From Glycomyces paridis (GTDB taxonomy: Bacteria > Actinomycetota > Actinomycetes > Mycobacteriales > Micromonosporaceae): 64,000 bases of DNA. How positions within the stretch are numbered: position 1 is the first letter of the stretch; each line of letters starts with the position of its first letter. The notes below the pieces were generated by a model. That model had not been told where the DNA came from. It searched no databases and saw nothing but the letters and a program-made list of their open reading frames with translations. Made by a program: the position numbers and the translations under genes. The stretch is taken from assembly GCF_004912155.1 (NCBI RefSeq), contig NZ_STGX01000017.1, forward strand, positions 64,417 through 128,416, given 5' to 3'. Shown here piece after piece: positions 27,003 to 35,160 of this stretch.

Positions 27003-28250
27003 TCAGCGTCCCGCGGTGCGCCGGGCGAGCCAGCCCGACATGGCGCGGACGCCGTGGGCGATGGCCCGCTCGTCGGGGTCGAAGGTGGGGAAGTGCGGTG
27101 CGGCGGTGGCGATGTCGGCGCCCGGGGCGAGGACGCCAAGGAAACTGAAGGTGCCGGGGAGCTCGTCCATGAAGAGCGCGTAGTCCTCGCCGTTGAACGG
27201 GAAGGGCGCGTGCATGACCGCCGTCGACGTCCTGCCGGTCGCCTTCCGCAGGTGGCGTTCCAGTTCGCGGGCCTCGCGTTCGGGGCAGACCAACGCGGGG
27301 AACGGGTCGGCCGGGAAGTCCGCCGTCGCGCCGTGGTCCGCGGCGAGCGCGGCGACGGCTTCACGGACCTCGGTGTACCGGTCCTCGGGCCAGCAGCGGT
27401 AGGACAACTCCACGGCGCTCTCGGTCGGGAAGGCCCGCATGACGACGAACTCCGACAGGGGTCCGTCGGGGGTCTGGACGTCGGCCATGAGCCGGTCGAT
27501 GTCGGCGGGGGTCTCGGGGAACGCCACCGTGTTCAGCGCGGCGATGTCGGCGGCGAGCGCCTCGGCGCGCGCGGGCGCGTCCGGCCCCGTGAGGTTCACG
27601 GTGCCGCGGTCGAGGCCCGGGAGGCCCGAGCCGGGCATGACGGCGAGGACGCCGAGAGGGAACGGTCCGCAGTGGATCGCATGGATCTCCTCGGGGTCGT
27701 ACCGTTCGAGGACGCCGTCCGCGATCATGGCCGCGGCGCCCTCCAGCGACTCCTCGGCGGGCTGGAAGAAGAAGACGACGGTGCCGCTGAGGCGGTGGCG
27801 CAGGCCCGCGAGGACCTGGGCGACGCCGACGCCGATCGCGGTGTGGAGGTCGTGGCCGCACAGGTGCTCGGGCCCGGCGCCGCCCTGCTCCTCGGCGGGG
27901 ACGGCGTCCATGTCGGCGCGGTAGGCGACCGTGCGCCCGGGCCTGCGTCCCTTGAGGACGCCGACGACGCCGTGGCCGCCGACGCCGGTGGTCGCCCGGA
28001 GTCCGGCGTCGGTGAGCAGTTCGGCCACGAGCGAGGCGGTCCGCTCCTCGTCGCCGGAGCCCTCGGGGTGGGCGTGGAGGTCGCGGCGGAGCGCGATGAG
28101 GGCGTCCTCGACGCGGGCGGTGGCCGTGTCGATCGCCGACTGGTCGATGCCGCACGCGGCCTGCGCCGACGAGGGGACCGCGACGGCGACCGCGGCGGCC
28201 GCGGTGGCGCCGATGACGGCGCGGCGGGAGAGGGGTTCGAAGCGGTTCAT
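27003..28250 (-). CDS. Exported M20-family amidohydrolase
   Basis: 415 residues from ATG 28250 (GGAGGAG upstream). A twin-arginine signal, 'LSRRAVIGATAAAAVAVAV' ending near 'AQAAC', predicts Tat export of a folded metalloenzyme. The catalytic part matches M20D amidohydrolases: 'RRDLHAHPE', 'YRADMDAVPAEE', 'CGHDLHTAIGVG', 'FFFQPAEESLEGA' and 'FNGEDYALFMDELPG', with an inserted dimerisation domain between. Such enzymes cleave N-acyl amino acids or amino-acid conjugates. The substrate is unknown. It is the last gene before the biosynthetic locus. Confidence 0.87.
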   Translation of the reverse strand: MNRFEPLSRRAVIGATAAAAVAVAVPSSAQAACGIDQSAIDTATARVEDALIALRRDLHAHPEGSGDEERTASLVAELLTDAGLRATTGVGGHGVVGVLKGRRPGRTVAYRADMDAVPAEEQGGAGPEHLCGHDLHTAIGVGVAQVLAGLRHRLSGTVVFFFQPAEESLEGAAAMIADGVLERYDPEEIHAIHCGPFPLGVLAVMPGSGLPGLDRGTVNLTGPDAPARAEALAADIAALNTVAFPETPADIDRLMADVQTPDGPLSEFVVMRAFPTESAVELSYRCWPEDRYTEVREAVAALAADHGATADFPADPFPALVCPEREARELERHLRKATGRTSTAVMHAPFPFNGEDYALFMDELPGTFSFLGVLAPGADIATAAPHFPTFDPDERAIAHGVRAMSGWLARRTAGR

Positions 28251-28407
28251 GGCTCCTCCAAGGAGAGCGGTGCGTTCGGAGACCATGTCAGTGTGCGGCG
28301 GCGGGCCGCTTCGAGTCAGTAAGGTCTTCACCCCTTTCGGAGGTGAAGCCAGCCCCCGGTCGCCCACACCGGACCGTCCATAGAGGATGAATCACGGGCA
28401 TGACGAA

Positions 28408-28438
28408 GGCGCTCTGGCGCGTCGCGTTCCAGAGCGCC
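28408..28438. terminator. Hairpin terminator after lsr2
   Basis: Arms GGCGCTCTGG (28408-28417) and CCAGAGCGCC (28429-28438) match perfectly around an 11-base loop, 14 bases beyond the lsr2 stop on the minus strand. Confidence 0.75.
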
Positions 28439-28452
28439 CGTGGGTCGCCGTG

Positions 28453-28806
28453 TCAGGCGTGCGCGGCGTTGTACTCGGAGATGACCGTGTCGGAGATCTT
28501 GCCGCGGGCCTTGATCGGGAGGCCCTGGGCCTCGGCCCAGCGGCGGATGGAGGCGTTGCGGTCGCGGTCGCCCTGGGTGACCGAGCGCTTCGGGGCGGCG
28601 GCCGGGGCGGGTGCGGTGCGGGTGGAGTAGGCGCCGAGGCGGGTGCCGAACTCCTGGTAGGCGGTGAGGCGGTCGCGGAGCTCCTCGGCGTTGGCCGACG
28701 AGAGGTCGATGGTGTAGAGCTGGCCGTCGATGCCGAACTCGACCGACTCTGCGGCCTCGCTCCCGTCGATGTCGTCGGTCAACGTGATCACGGTCTGCTT
28801 CGCCAC
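28453..28806 (-). CDS. lsr2: Lsr2-family nucleoid-associated protein
   Basis: 117 residues from GTG 28806 ('VAKQTVITLTDDIDGSEA'), with AGGAAG upstream. The N-terminal dimerisation domain includes 'ESVEFGIDGQLYTIDLSSANAEELRDRL'. The C-terminal DNA-binding domain has 'IRRWAEAQGLPIKARGKIS', where RGK takes the place of the usual minor-groove RGR hook. Lsr2 is the actinobacterial H-NS analogue that silences AT-rich and horizontally acquired DNA, including biosynthetic clusters. It sits at the 3' end of the cluster, transcribed in the same direction as the cluster. The 5' region (28810-28960) is AT-richer than its surroundings, suggesting autoregulation. Confidence 0.92.
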   Translation of the reverse strand: MAKQTVITLTDDIDGSEAAESVEFGIDGQLYTIDLSSANAEELRDRLTAYQEFGTRLGAYSTRTAPAPAAAPKRSVTQGDRDRNASIRRWAEAQGLPIKARGKISDTVISEYNAAHA

Positions 28807-29016
28807 GATATGTCTTCCTAACAGGATTCTCGGGTACCGGTGCGGTGACACGATGCTGTCGACTGAACACGAGCTTGCATCGGACGCCATATGCAATTGC
28901 GATGTTCGCGCACATAGTAGCGAATCCGTCGGGCGACGCCATTCGCCGCGGTCCCGGATATGGAGAACCGGTTCGCGGTGAAGCCTACCGCGGGAACGAG
29001 TCGGCACCGACCGGCG

Positions 29017-29718
29017 TCAGGCTCCCGCCGGTTCGGGGAGGAACCGCGGGATCTGCCGGAGGGCGCCGCGCTGGACGGTCGTCCAGGTGCCGGGCGCGGG
29101 GCCCGGGCGCATCCACTCGATGCGCAGCCGCGGCAGGAGATCGGCCTCCGAGAGGCCCTCGGCGCTGACGCTGAGGCGGAACGGCGGGTCCTCGGAGGCG
29201 AGGGTGAGGACGTCGGGGGCCGCGACGGTGTCGACGTCCTCCAGCGGCGTCGAGAGCCCGCGGCCGGTGCGCTTGACAACGGCCTCCTTGCGGGTCCACA
29301 GGGCGCTGAGGTCGTCGGCGCGGACCAGGCGGCCGCGCAGGCGCCGCTCGCCGGGGGCGGCCATGCGGTCGAACAGGCCCTCGCTGTACGGCACCCGCGA
29401 CTGCACGTCGACGCCCACGGGGACGGGGGAGAGGACGCACACGCACACCGAGGCGTCGTGCGAGAGGTTGAAGTGCCCGCGCCCGCCCTGGAAGCGGGGC
29501 TTGCCGAACGCGCCGGGGACGACCGGCGGCATCGCCTCGGCCGTGCGGCGCCCCCACAGGTGCTGGAGGAGGGAGAACGCGACGACGCTCGCGTACCGGT
29601 CCTCGGCGCGGTGGTAGCCGTCGCCCTTGCGCCGCCGGTCGAGCGGCACGCGCGCCCGGAACTGCCCGAACGCGTAGCCGTCCAGCAGGTCCGAGCGCGC
29701 GATCGCCAGCTCGATCAT
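29017..29718 (-). CDS. 4'-phosphopantetheinyl transferase, Sfp/EntD-like
   Basis: 233 residues from ATG 29718, overlapping the end of the FabF gene by 4 bases. The family signatures are 'FGKPRF' (about residue 72), 'FNLSHDASVCVCV', 'VGVDVQSR' (Mg-binding Asp) and 'WTRKEAVVKRTGRGL' (about residues 143-157). It would attach the CoA-derived arm to the carrier domains of the adjacent NRPS-PKS and free ACPs. It ends the cluster operon; lsr2 starts about 210 bases further on. Having a dedicated transferase supports a self-contained pathway. Confidence 0.9.
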   Translation of the reverse strand: MIELAIARSDLLDGYAFGQFRARVPLDRRRKGDGYHRAEDRYASVVAFSLLQHLWGRRTAEAMPPVVPGAFGKPRFQGGRGHFNLSHDASVCVCVLSPVPVGVDVQSRVPYSEGLFDRMAAPGERRLRGRLVRADDLSALWTRKEAVVKRTGRGLSTPLEDVDTVAAPDVLTLASEDPPFRLSVSAEGLSEADLLPRLRIEWMRPGPAPGTWTTVQRGALRQIPRFLPEPAGA

Positions 29719-30929
29719 GCGCGGTCGATCACGAGGCAGGCGTTGTGCCCGCCGAAGCCCAGCGACAGCGAGACCGCGCGGGTCAGCGCGGCCGGGCGGG
29801 CGCCGCCGCGGACCACGTCGATCTGGACGTCCTCGTCGAGGTCGGCGGTACCGACCGTCGCCGGGGCGGCCCCGCGGTGGAGCGCCAGGACCGAGGCGAT
29901 CGCCTCGACCACGCCCGCCGCGCCGAGGAGGTGCCCGGTCATCGACTTCGTGGAGGACACGAGCGCCTTCCCGCCGAAGACCCGGCCGATCGCGGCGGCC
30001 TCGACCCGGTCGTTGAGGACGGTGCCGGTGCCGTGGGCGTTGACGTAGACCGTCTCGTCGCGCGGACCGGCCTCGGCGAGCGCGTCGGCGATGGCGCGGT
30101 CGATGGACTCGCCGTCCTCGGCGGGCGCGGTGATGTGCGAGGCGTCGCTGGTGAGGCCGTAGCCGGACACCTCGGCGAGGATGCGGGCGCCGCGCGCCCG
30201 CGCGTGCGTCTCGCTCTCGACCACGACGGCGCCGCCGCCCTCGCCGAGCACGAATCCGGTGCGGTCGCGGTCGAAGGGGATGCTCGCCCGGTCCGGGTCC
30301 TCCGAAGTGGACAGCGCGCGGAGGCTCTGGAACCCGGCGGCCACGAGCTTCTGCGTGGCGGCCTCGCCGCCGCCGCAGACGACCGCGTCGAGGTAGCCGT
30401 GCCTGATCGCGCGGACGGCCTCGCCGATGCTCACCGAGCTCGCGGCGCAGGCGGCGGTGTGGGCCATCGAGGGGCCCTTGGCGCCCATCTCGATCGCGAC
30501 GACCCCGGCCATCATGTTGGTGGCCCACTTGGGGACGAGCATCGGCGAGACGCGCCGGGGCCCTTGGCGTTCGAGGTTGCCGTGCTCTTCGAGGACGGTG
30601 CCGATGCCGCCGAGGCCGGTGGACATGAAGACGCCGAGGCGGTGGGGGTCGACCTCGCCGAGAATGCCTGAGCGGCGCACGGCCTCTCGGGCGGCGATGA
30701 GGCCGTACAGGGTGAAGCCGTCGAGCCGCCGCAGCTCCCTGGGGGTGAGGTGGGCGGTGGCGTCGAAGTCCTTGACGGGGGCGTAGACCCGCGCGGCCAT
30801 GTCGGCGGCGTCGAAGTGGTCGATCGGGACGACGCCGTGGACGCCGGCGAAGAGGCGCTCCTCGAACGCGTCGAGGTCGTTGCCGATCGGGGTGATCGCG
30901 CCCATGCCGGTGATGACTGCCTTCTCCAT
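29715..30929 (-). CDS. FabF-like ketosynthase
   Basis: A 404-residue beta-ketoacyl-ACP synthase II-type enzyme. The thiolase-fold triad is complete: Cys in 'HTAACAASSVSI' (about residue 162), His in 'VNAHGTGTVLND' and His in 'KSMTGHLLGAAG'. 'FDRDRTGFVLGEGGGAVVVE' and 'LSLGFGGHNACLV' are typical. The start ATG 30929 has AAGGAGG. It is paired with the ACP gene upstream and the transferase downstream. A likely role is making or extending an acyl starter for the NRPS. A chain-length partner (KSbeta) is not present. Confidence 0.92.
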   Translation of the reverse strand: MEKAVITGMGAITPIGNDLDAFEERLFAGVHGVVPIDHFDAADMAARVYAPVKDFDATAHLTPRELRRLDGFTLYGLIAAREAVRRSGILGEVDPHRLGVFMSTGLGGIGTVLEEHGNLERQGPRRVSPMLVPKWATNMMAGVVAIEMGAKGPSMAHTAACAASSVSIGEAVRAIRHGYLDAVVCGGGEAATQKLVAAGFQSLRALSTSEDPDRASIPFDRDRTGFVLGEGGGAVVVESETHARARGARILAEVSGYGLTSDASHITAPAEDGESIDRAIADALAEAGPRDETVYVNAHGTGTVLNDRVEAAAIGRVFGGKALVSSTKSMTGHLLGAAGVVEAIASVLALHRGAAPATVGTADLDEDVQIDVVRGGARPAALTRAVSLSLGFGGHNACLVIDRA

Positions 30930-31017
30930 GACCCTCCTTCAGGGTGTGCGGAACTCCCGGTCCCGGGTTCGGGACCGGTCGCGTTGTGGCGGAATCGGTT
31001 CGAGGCGAACTTGAGAG

Positions 31018-31065
31018 TTGAGGGGTTGAGGGGGGTTGAGGGGCGGGGCCTCGCGGCCCCGCCCC
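31018..31065 (-). terminator. TTGAGGGG repeats and hairpin between ACP and FabF genes
   Basis: A perfect 11-bp stem, GGGGCGGGGCC (31040-31050) with GGCCCCGCCCC (31055-31065), lies 7 bases after the ACP stop. Beside it are three copies of TTGAGGGG (31018-31025, 31026-31033, 31036-31043). It could attenuate reading from ACP into FabF or mark the end of one transcript. Confidence 0.6.
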
Positions 31066-31071
31066 GGGCGG

Positions 31072-31308
31072 TCAGGCGTTCTGGCGCTCGGACGCCTCCA
31101 GGACGGCGTCGAAGAGGTCCTGGACGCTCGCGACCTTGTCGTCGACCTCGGCGCTCTTGGCGCCGGTGCGGTCCTCGACGGTCATGAGGAACTCGTAGAC
31201 GGCGATGGAGTCGACGCCCACTTCGGCGAGGTCGTCGGTCATCGCCAGCTCGTCGGCGGTCTTGGTGGCGAACTCGGCGAGCGCCTGCTTGAACTCGGTC
31301 TCGGTCAT
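31072..31308 (-). CDS. Acyl carrier protein
   Basis: 78 residues, acidic, four-helix ACP. The phosphopantetheine site is Ser in 'VGVDSIAVYEFLM' (about residue 34). It begins 22 bases after the ABC ATPase stop and precedes the FabF gene, so it is the probable FabF partner. The 'DSIAV' context resembles ACPs of specialised type II systems more than the housekeeping 'DSLD' ACP. Confidence 0.88.
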   Translation of the reverse strand: MTETEFKQALAEFATKTADELAMTDDLAEVGVDSIAVYEFLMTVEDRTGAKSAEVDDKVASVQDLFDAVLEASERQNA

Positions 31309-31330
31309 GTGCGTTCCCTCCTGAGGGGGT

Positions 31331-32098
31331 TCAGAATCCGTTGTCGCTGAGCCACGAGAACAGGTCGTCCTCGCGCTGCTTGGCGGCGGCCTCGGTCCAC
31401 TTGCCCTGGTCTCGGGTGTCGACCAGGAGGCCGTCGCGGAGGTAGACCACGCGGTCGGCCCTTGCGGCGCAGGCGGGGTCGTGGGTGACCATGACGATGG
31501 TCGTCCCGTCGGAGTGCACGTCAGTGAGGGCGTTCATGACCTCGGTCGACATGCTGCTGTTGAGCGCGCCGGTGGGCTCGTCGGCGAACAGGACCGCCGG
31601 CTCGCCCGCCAGCGCGCGGCAGATGGAGGCGCGCTGGAGCTGCCCGCCGGAGACCTGGGTGATGCCGTGGCGCTTGACGTGGTCGATCCCGAAGCGCTCC
31701 ATGAGGGCGTCGACGCGCTTGACGACGCCGTCCTTGTCGTTCGGGGAGGCCTTGAGGGCCGGGAGCAGGATGTTGTCCTGGAGGTTGAGATTCGACAGGA
31801 AGTAGGCCTGCTGGAAGATGAAGCCCATCTTCGTGAGGCGCACGCGGCTCACCTCGGTGTCGTCGAGCGAGGTGAGTTCCCGGCCTTCGAGGAGGACGTT
31901 CCCGCTCGTGGGCCGGTCCATGCCGCTGATGCTGTAGAGCAGTGTGGACTTGCCCGAGCCCGAGGCGCCCATCACGACGAGGAACTCGCCGGTGCGGACC
32001 TGGAGGTCGATGCCGTGCAGGACCTGGCTGGGCGGTTCGGTCGAGAAGTAGGTCTTGGTGAGCGCCTTGCACTCCAGGGTGACGCGGTCGCTTGACAT
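31331..32098 (-). CDS. MacB/LolD-like ABC transporter ATPase
   Basis: 255 residues. It carries Walker A 'GASGSGKSTLL', the Q-loop region 'GFIFQQAYFLSNL', ABC signature 'VSGGQLQRASICRALA', Walker B 'AVLFADEPTG' and H-loop 'MVTHD'. It belongs to the LolD/MacB/SalX group that works with FtsX-type permeases. I use ATG 32098. An in-frame ATG at 32116 overlaps the permease stop as ATGA and may instead be used. It is co-transcribed with the permease. The likely role is export of, or immunity to, the cluster product. Confidence 0.92.
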   Translation of the reverse strand: MSSDRVTLECKALTKTYFSTEPPSQVLHGIDLQVRTGEFLVVMGASGSGKSTLLYSISGMDRPTSGNVLLEGRELTSLDDTEVSRVRLTKMGFIFQQAYFLSNLNLQDNILLPALKASPNDKDGVVKRVDALMERFGIDHVKRHGITQVSGGQLQRASICRALAGEPAVLFADEPTGALNSSMSTEVMNALTDVHSDGTTIVMVTHDPACAARADRVVYLRDGLLVDTRDQGKWTEAAAKQREDDLFSWLSDNGF

Positions 32099-32112
32099 GT
32101 TCGCTTCTTCTT

Positions 32113-34515
32113 TCATCCTCTGAGCCACGAGCTCTTGTCGGCGCCGCGGAGGCGGGCGGTCAGGAAAACGGCGCCGAGGTATCCGGCGGTGATGAGCAGC
32201 GCCGGGTAGGCGATGTAGGAGATCCACGGGTTCGGGAGGAACTCGAGGTCGACGAGGCCCAGCCCCGCCATGGAGAGGAGGGACCCGGCCAGGCCCTCGC
32301 CGCCGGTGGCGGCGAACACGGACCCGAGGACGGTGCCCGCGACGACGGCGACGAGGGCCTTGCCCCGCACCTGGGTGATGAGCTCGTTCGTGGAGAAGCC
32401 CACGGCCGAGAGCATGCCCATCTTCTGTCGGTCCCTCGCGAGCCGCAGCTTCAGGAACAGGCTCGTGATGACCAGTGCCACGCCGAGCCCGAACACGAAG
32501 GTGACGGCGGCGGCGCTGCGGATCGCCTCGGTGAGGTACGAGAGCGTCTGCTCCATGAACTCGCGCATCGGGGTCACCTTGGCCGAAGGGAACGCCTCGG
32601 TGTACTCCGCGACGAGGTCGGCGGTGTCGGTGCCTTCGGCGGCGTCGGCGAAGACGGTGTAACTGGAGGCGTCGGAGTCGACCTCGCCCTGCAGTTTGGC
32701 CGAGAGGCCGCCGCCGGTGATGTCCTGGTACACGCCGCTGACGGTGAGGTTCGTCGTCTCCCCGTCCTGGCGCACCCTGATCTCGTCGCCGGCCGCCAGG
32801 TCGTACTTCGCGGCGTTGAGCACCGAGAGGGCGATCTCGCCGGTCTCGGGCGGGCCGCCTTCGGTGTAGGGCATGCCTGCGTCGGAGTAGTCGCCCACGT
32901 CGACGCGAAGGACCTCCCAGCCTTCCTCGCCCTCGGTCTCGTACAGGACGCTCGCGTAGGCGCGGACGTTCTCCAGGCGCTCGTCGGCGTCCATGGCGGC
33001 GAGGAGGTCCGCGTGGACGGCGTCCACGTCTTCGGCGAATCCGAGGTCGGCTCGCAGGTCGCTCTCCGGCGAGCCCATGAACGTGACGAACGCGGGGTCG
33101 GAGAAGGTGCTGAGGAGGTTCACGGGGAGCGTCATGAGCACCGCGGCGAGGAACATGACGATGGGGATGAGCACCCACTGCCGCGCTTCGGCCCGCAGGT
33201 CGAGCATGGCCAGGCGACGGTTGAGGTTCGCGCCGCGGTAGGAGGCGAGGCTGGTGCGCCGCACCCGCTTCGCCTCGCGCTTGGCGCGGCGCGCAGTCTG
33301 CCGGTCGTCGAGGGTGCTGCCGTGGACGAGGGCGTTGACGACCTCGATCTTGCGGATCTTCCCGAAGATCCTGCGGCAGATGGACAGGACGAACACGTAG
33401 ACCAGCACCAGCGCGGCGACGGGGACGAGCACGGTGAGCAGGTCGATGTCGGCGGTGCCGTAGTCGGCCTGGAGGGTGCGGGTGAGCACCTGCACGGCGG
33501 CGATGGACAGGGCCCCGCCGACGACGCACGCGATGAGGGTCATCGCCCGGTACTTCGCGAGGTACAGGCCGCTGATGGCGCGGTTCGGCAGGCCGATCGC
33601 CTTCATCGCACCGATCTGGCGGACCTCGTCCTCGAGCGTTCCTCGGATGACGAAGCGGGCGTTGAGAAGTGCGATGGCCACGAGCAGGAGGCTGGCGAAC
33701 ATGAGCGCCGCGGCGACGAGCCCGTTGCTGATGGCGTTGATGATGAGCAGCAGGTCGTAGGTGACCGATTCGCCGTTCTTCGGCATGGCCTCGTCGGACT
33801 CGTAGGCGGTCTGGAGGGACTGCGCCAGGGAGGTGTCGGTCAGCCGGTACTCCACGATGATCTCGGGAATGGCGCCTCCGGCCGCGGACATCGCCGCGAA
33901 GTCCTCTTCGGAGATGAGGAAGCGGGTCGACTGCGAGAGTGAAGAGGCCATCTGCGAGTCCCGCACGAAGCCCGCGACGCGCAGCTCCTGCAGGCCCTCG
34001 GCGGTCTGCACGCGCAGCAGGTCGCCGGACTCGAGGCCGAACTGATGCTCGTAGGCCACCGGCGGATAGACCTCGCCCGCGCCGGGTTCGGGTTTCGCGC
34101 CGTCCTCGTCCAGGAGGAAGTCGAAGTCCTGGTTCTGCGTGACGAACAGGTTGTCGATGAGGCTCTCGGAGAGGTCGCCGCCCTCGCCGGTGGAGGGTCG
34201 CTCCCAGGCGATCGCGGCGCTGTCGTAGCCGAGCATCTCCTCGATCAGCCACTCCTCGACCTCGGGGTGCTCGGACGCGAAGCGTTCGAGTTCGGCTGGG
34301 TCGTACTCCCCCTTGTGCATCTGGAGGAAGTGCGGGGGCGCGGCCTCGTCGAAGAACTCGCCCATCGAGCTGAGGGTGCGTTCGATGACCATGGACCCGG
34401 TGGCCATCAGGAAGGCGCTGAGCACGAGGATCACGATGAGCGCCAGGTTGACGCCCTTGTTCTTGGTCAGGTCGTTGTAGGTGTACCGGAAACGTATGGA
34501 ATCCCTCATGGTCAC
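32113..34515 (-). CDS. FtsX-like ABC transporter permease
   Basis: About 800 residues from GTG 34515 (GGAG 6 bases upstream); ATG 34509 is an alternative. A first helix near residues 20-40 is followed by a large MacB-like extracytoplasmic domain to about 250. Three helices follow, then a basic cytosolic stretch ('RQTARRAKREAKRVRR'), a fifth helix, a second extracytoplasmic domain (about 490-640) and three final helices ('FVFGLGVALVITSLFLKL' onward). This is the duplicated FtsX arrangement of antibiotic exporters. Its GTGA start overlaps the stop of the 25-codon ORF before it. Confidence 0.88.
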   Translation of the reverse strand: MTMRDSIRFRYTYNDLTKNKGVNLALIVILVLSAFLMATGSMVIERTLSSMGEFFDEAAPPHFLQMHKGEYDPAELERFASEHPEVEEWLIEEMLGYDSAAIAWERPSTGEGGDLSESLIDNLFVTQNQDFDFLLDEDGAKPEPGAGEVYPPVAYEHQFGLESGDLLRVQTAEGLQELRVAGFVRDSQMASSLSQSTRFLISEEDFAAMSAAGGAIPEIIVEYRLTDTSLAQSLQTAYESDEAMPKNGESVTYDLLLIINAISNGLVAAALMFASLLLVAIALLNARFVIRGTLEDEVRQIGAMKAIGLPNRAISGLYLAKYRAMTLIACVVGGALSIAAVQVLTRTLQADYGTADIDLLTVLVPVAALVLVYVFVLSICRRIFGKIRKIEVVNALVHGSTLDDRQTARRAKREAKRVRRTSLASYRGANLNRRLAMLDLRAEARQWVLIPIVMFLAAVLMTLPVNLLSTFSDPAFVTFMGSPESDLRADLGFAEDVDAVHADLLAAMDADERLENVRAYASVLYETEGEEGWEVLRVDVGDYSDAGMPYTEGGPPETGEIALSVLNAAKYDLAAGDEIRVRQDGETTNLTVSGVYQDITGGGLSAKLQGEVDSDASSYTVFADAAEGTDTADLVAEYTEAFPSAKVTPMREFMEQTLSYLTEAIRSAAAVTFVFGLGVALVITSLFLKLRLARDRQKMGMLSAVGFSTNELITQVRGKALVAVVAGTVLGSVFAATGGEGLAGSLLSMAGLGLVDLEFLPNPWISYIAYPALLITAGYLGAVFLTARLRGADKSSWLRG

Positions 34516-34589
34516 GCGAAGCTCCGAATTCCTGGGATCTGCAAGGACGTCCACGTCGGGGTGGAGGGCGGGGTGGAGGGGTCGTTCAT
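34512..34589 (-). CDS. 25-codon leader-like ORF upstream of the ABC permease
   Basis: ATG 34589 to TGA 34512-34514, whose TGA overlaps the permease GTG (GTGA). No ribosome site is seen, but TAGCGT lies 7 bases before ATG, which fits a leaderless start. The first 11 residues are Pro/Thr/Ser-rich. The last 14, 'TWTSLQIPGIRSFA', repeat the C-terminus of the neighbouring DUF6790-like protein, 'TWMSLQIPGIWALQ', with about 25 of 33 bases alike. It may be a leader peptide, a short effector, or merely the relic of a duplicated gene end; sequence alone does not decide. Confidence 0.4.
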   Translation of the reverse strand: MNDPSTPPSTPTWTSLQIPGIRSFA

Positions 34590-34671
34590 GTGATTGACGC
34601 TACGGCCCGCCTGCCGCCCGGTCGTCCGCTCGCGGAGCGAAACCGGCGCGGCGGGCGGTACCGGGGTACTA

Positions 34672-35160
34672 CTACTGGAGGGCCCAGATCCCGGGGATCT
34701 GGAGGGACATCCAGGTGAGCACGAGGTGGTAGACGACGTCGAGGACGATGTTGCTCGTTTCGACCCAATCGGTCTTCCCGTCCTCTTTACGCTTGCGCAT
34801 GATCTCCTGCGTGTGCGTCCACAGTCCGCTGAGGCCGTAGATGTAGAGCGTCACGAGGGTGCCCACCCAGAAGTTGCCCTGGAACCAGATGGACAGGACG
34901 CCCATGACGCCCAGACCCACCTGCGCGAACCCGTATTTGACCTGGAAGGGGCTGGTGGCCCAGCCGAGCTGGTCGGCCGTCTTCTTCGGATAGAGCACGT
35001 TCATGATGAAACCGCCCACCGCGATGATCCCATGCGAGACGGCGAACTGGTGGAGCAGGAACACCTTCATCGTCTCGGCCGAATCAGCCGAGAACCCTTG
35101 TATCGCAAGCTGGACGACGGCCGTGACCACGCCGATGCCGATGATGGCGAGAATCCACAT
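34672..35160 (-). CDS. DUF6790-like four-helix membrane protein
   Basis: 162 residues with helices at about 2-22, 40-58, 75-95 and 100-115 plus a C-terminal amphipathic piece. The motif 'LGWATSPFQVKYGFAQVGLGVMGVL' and the paired 'GNFWVGTLVTLYIYGLSGL' resemble the family I remember as DUF6790 (assignment by memory, unverified). ATG 35160 directly abuts the TAG of the MFS gene, so the two are translationally coupled. A role in immunity or transport is possible by context only. The C-terminal 'LQIPGI' is echoed in the next short ORF. Confidence 0.7.
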   Translation of the reverse strand: MWILAIIGIGVVTAVVQLAIQGFSADSAETMKVFLLHQFAVSHGIIAVGGFIMNVLYPKKTADQLGWATSPFQVKYGFAQVGLGVMGVLSIWFQGNFWVGTLVTLYIYGLSGLWTHTQEIMRKRKEDGKTDWVETSNIVLDVVYHLVLTWMSLQIPGIWALQ

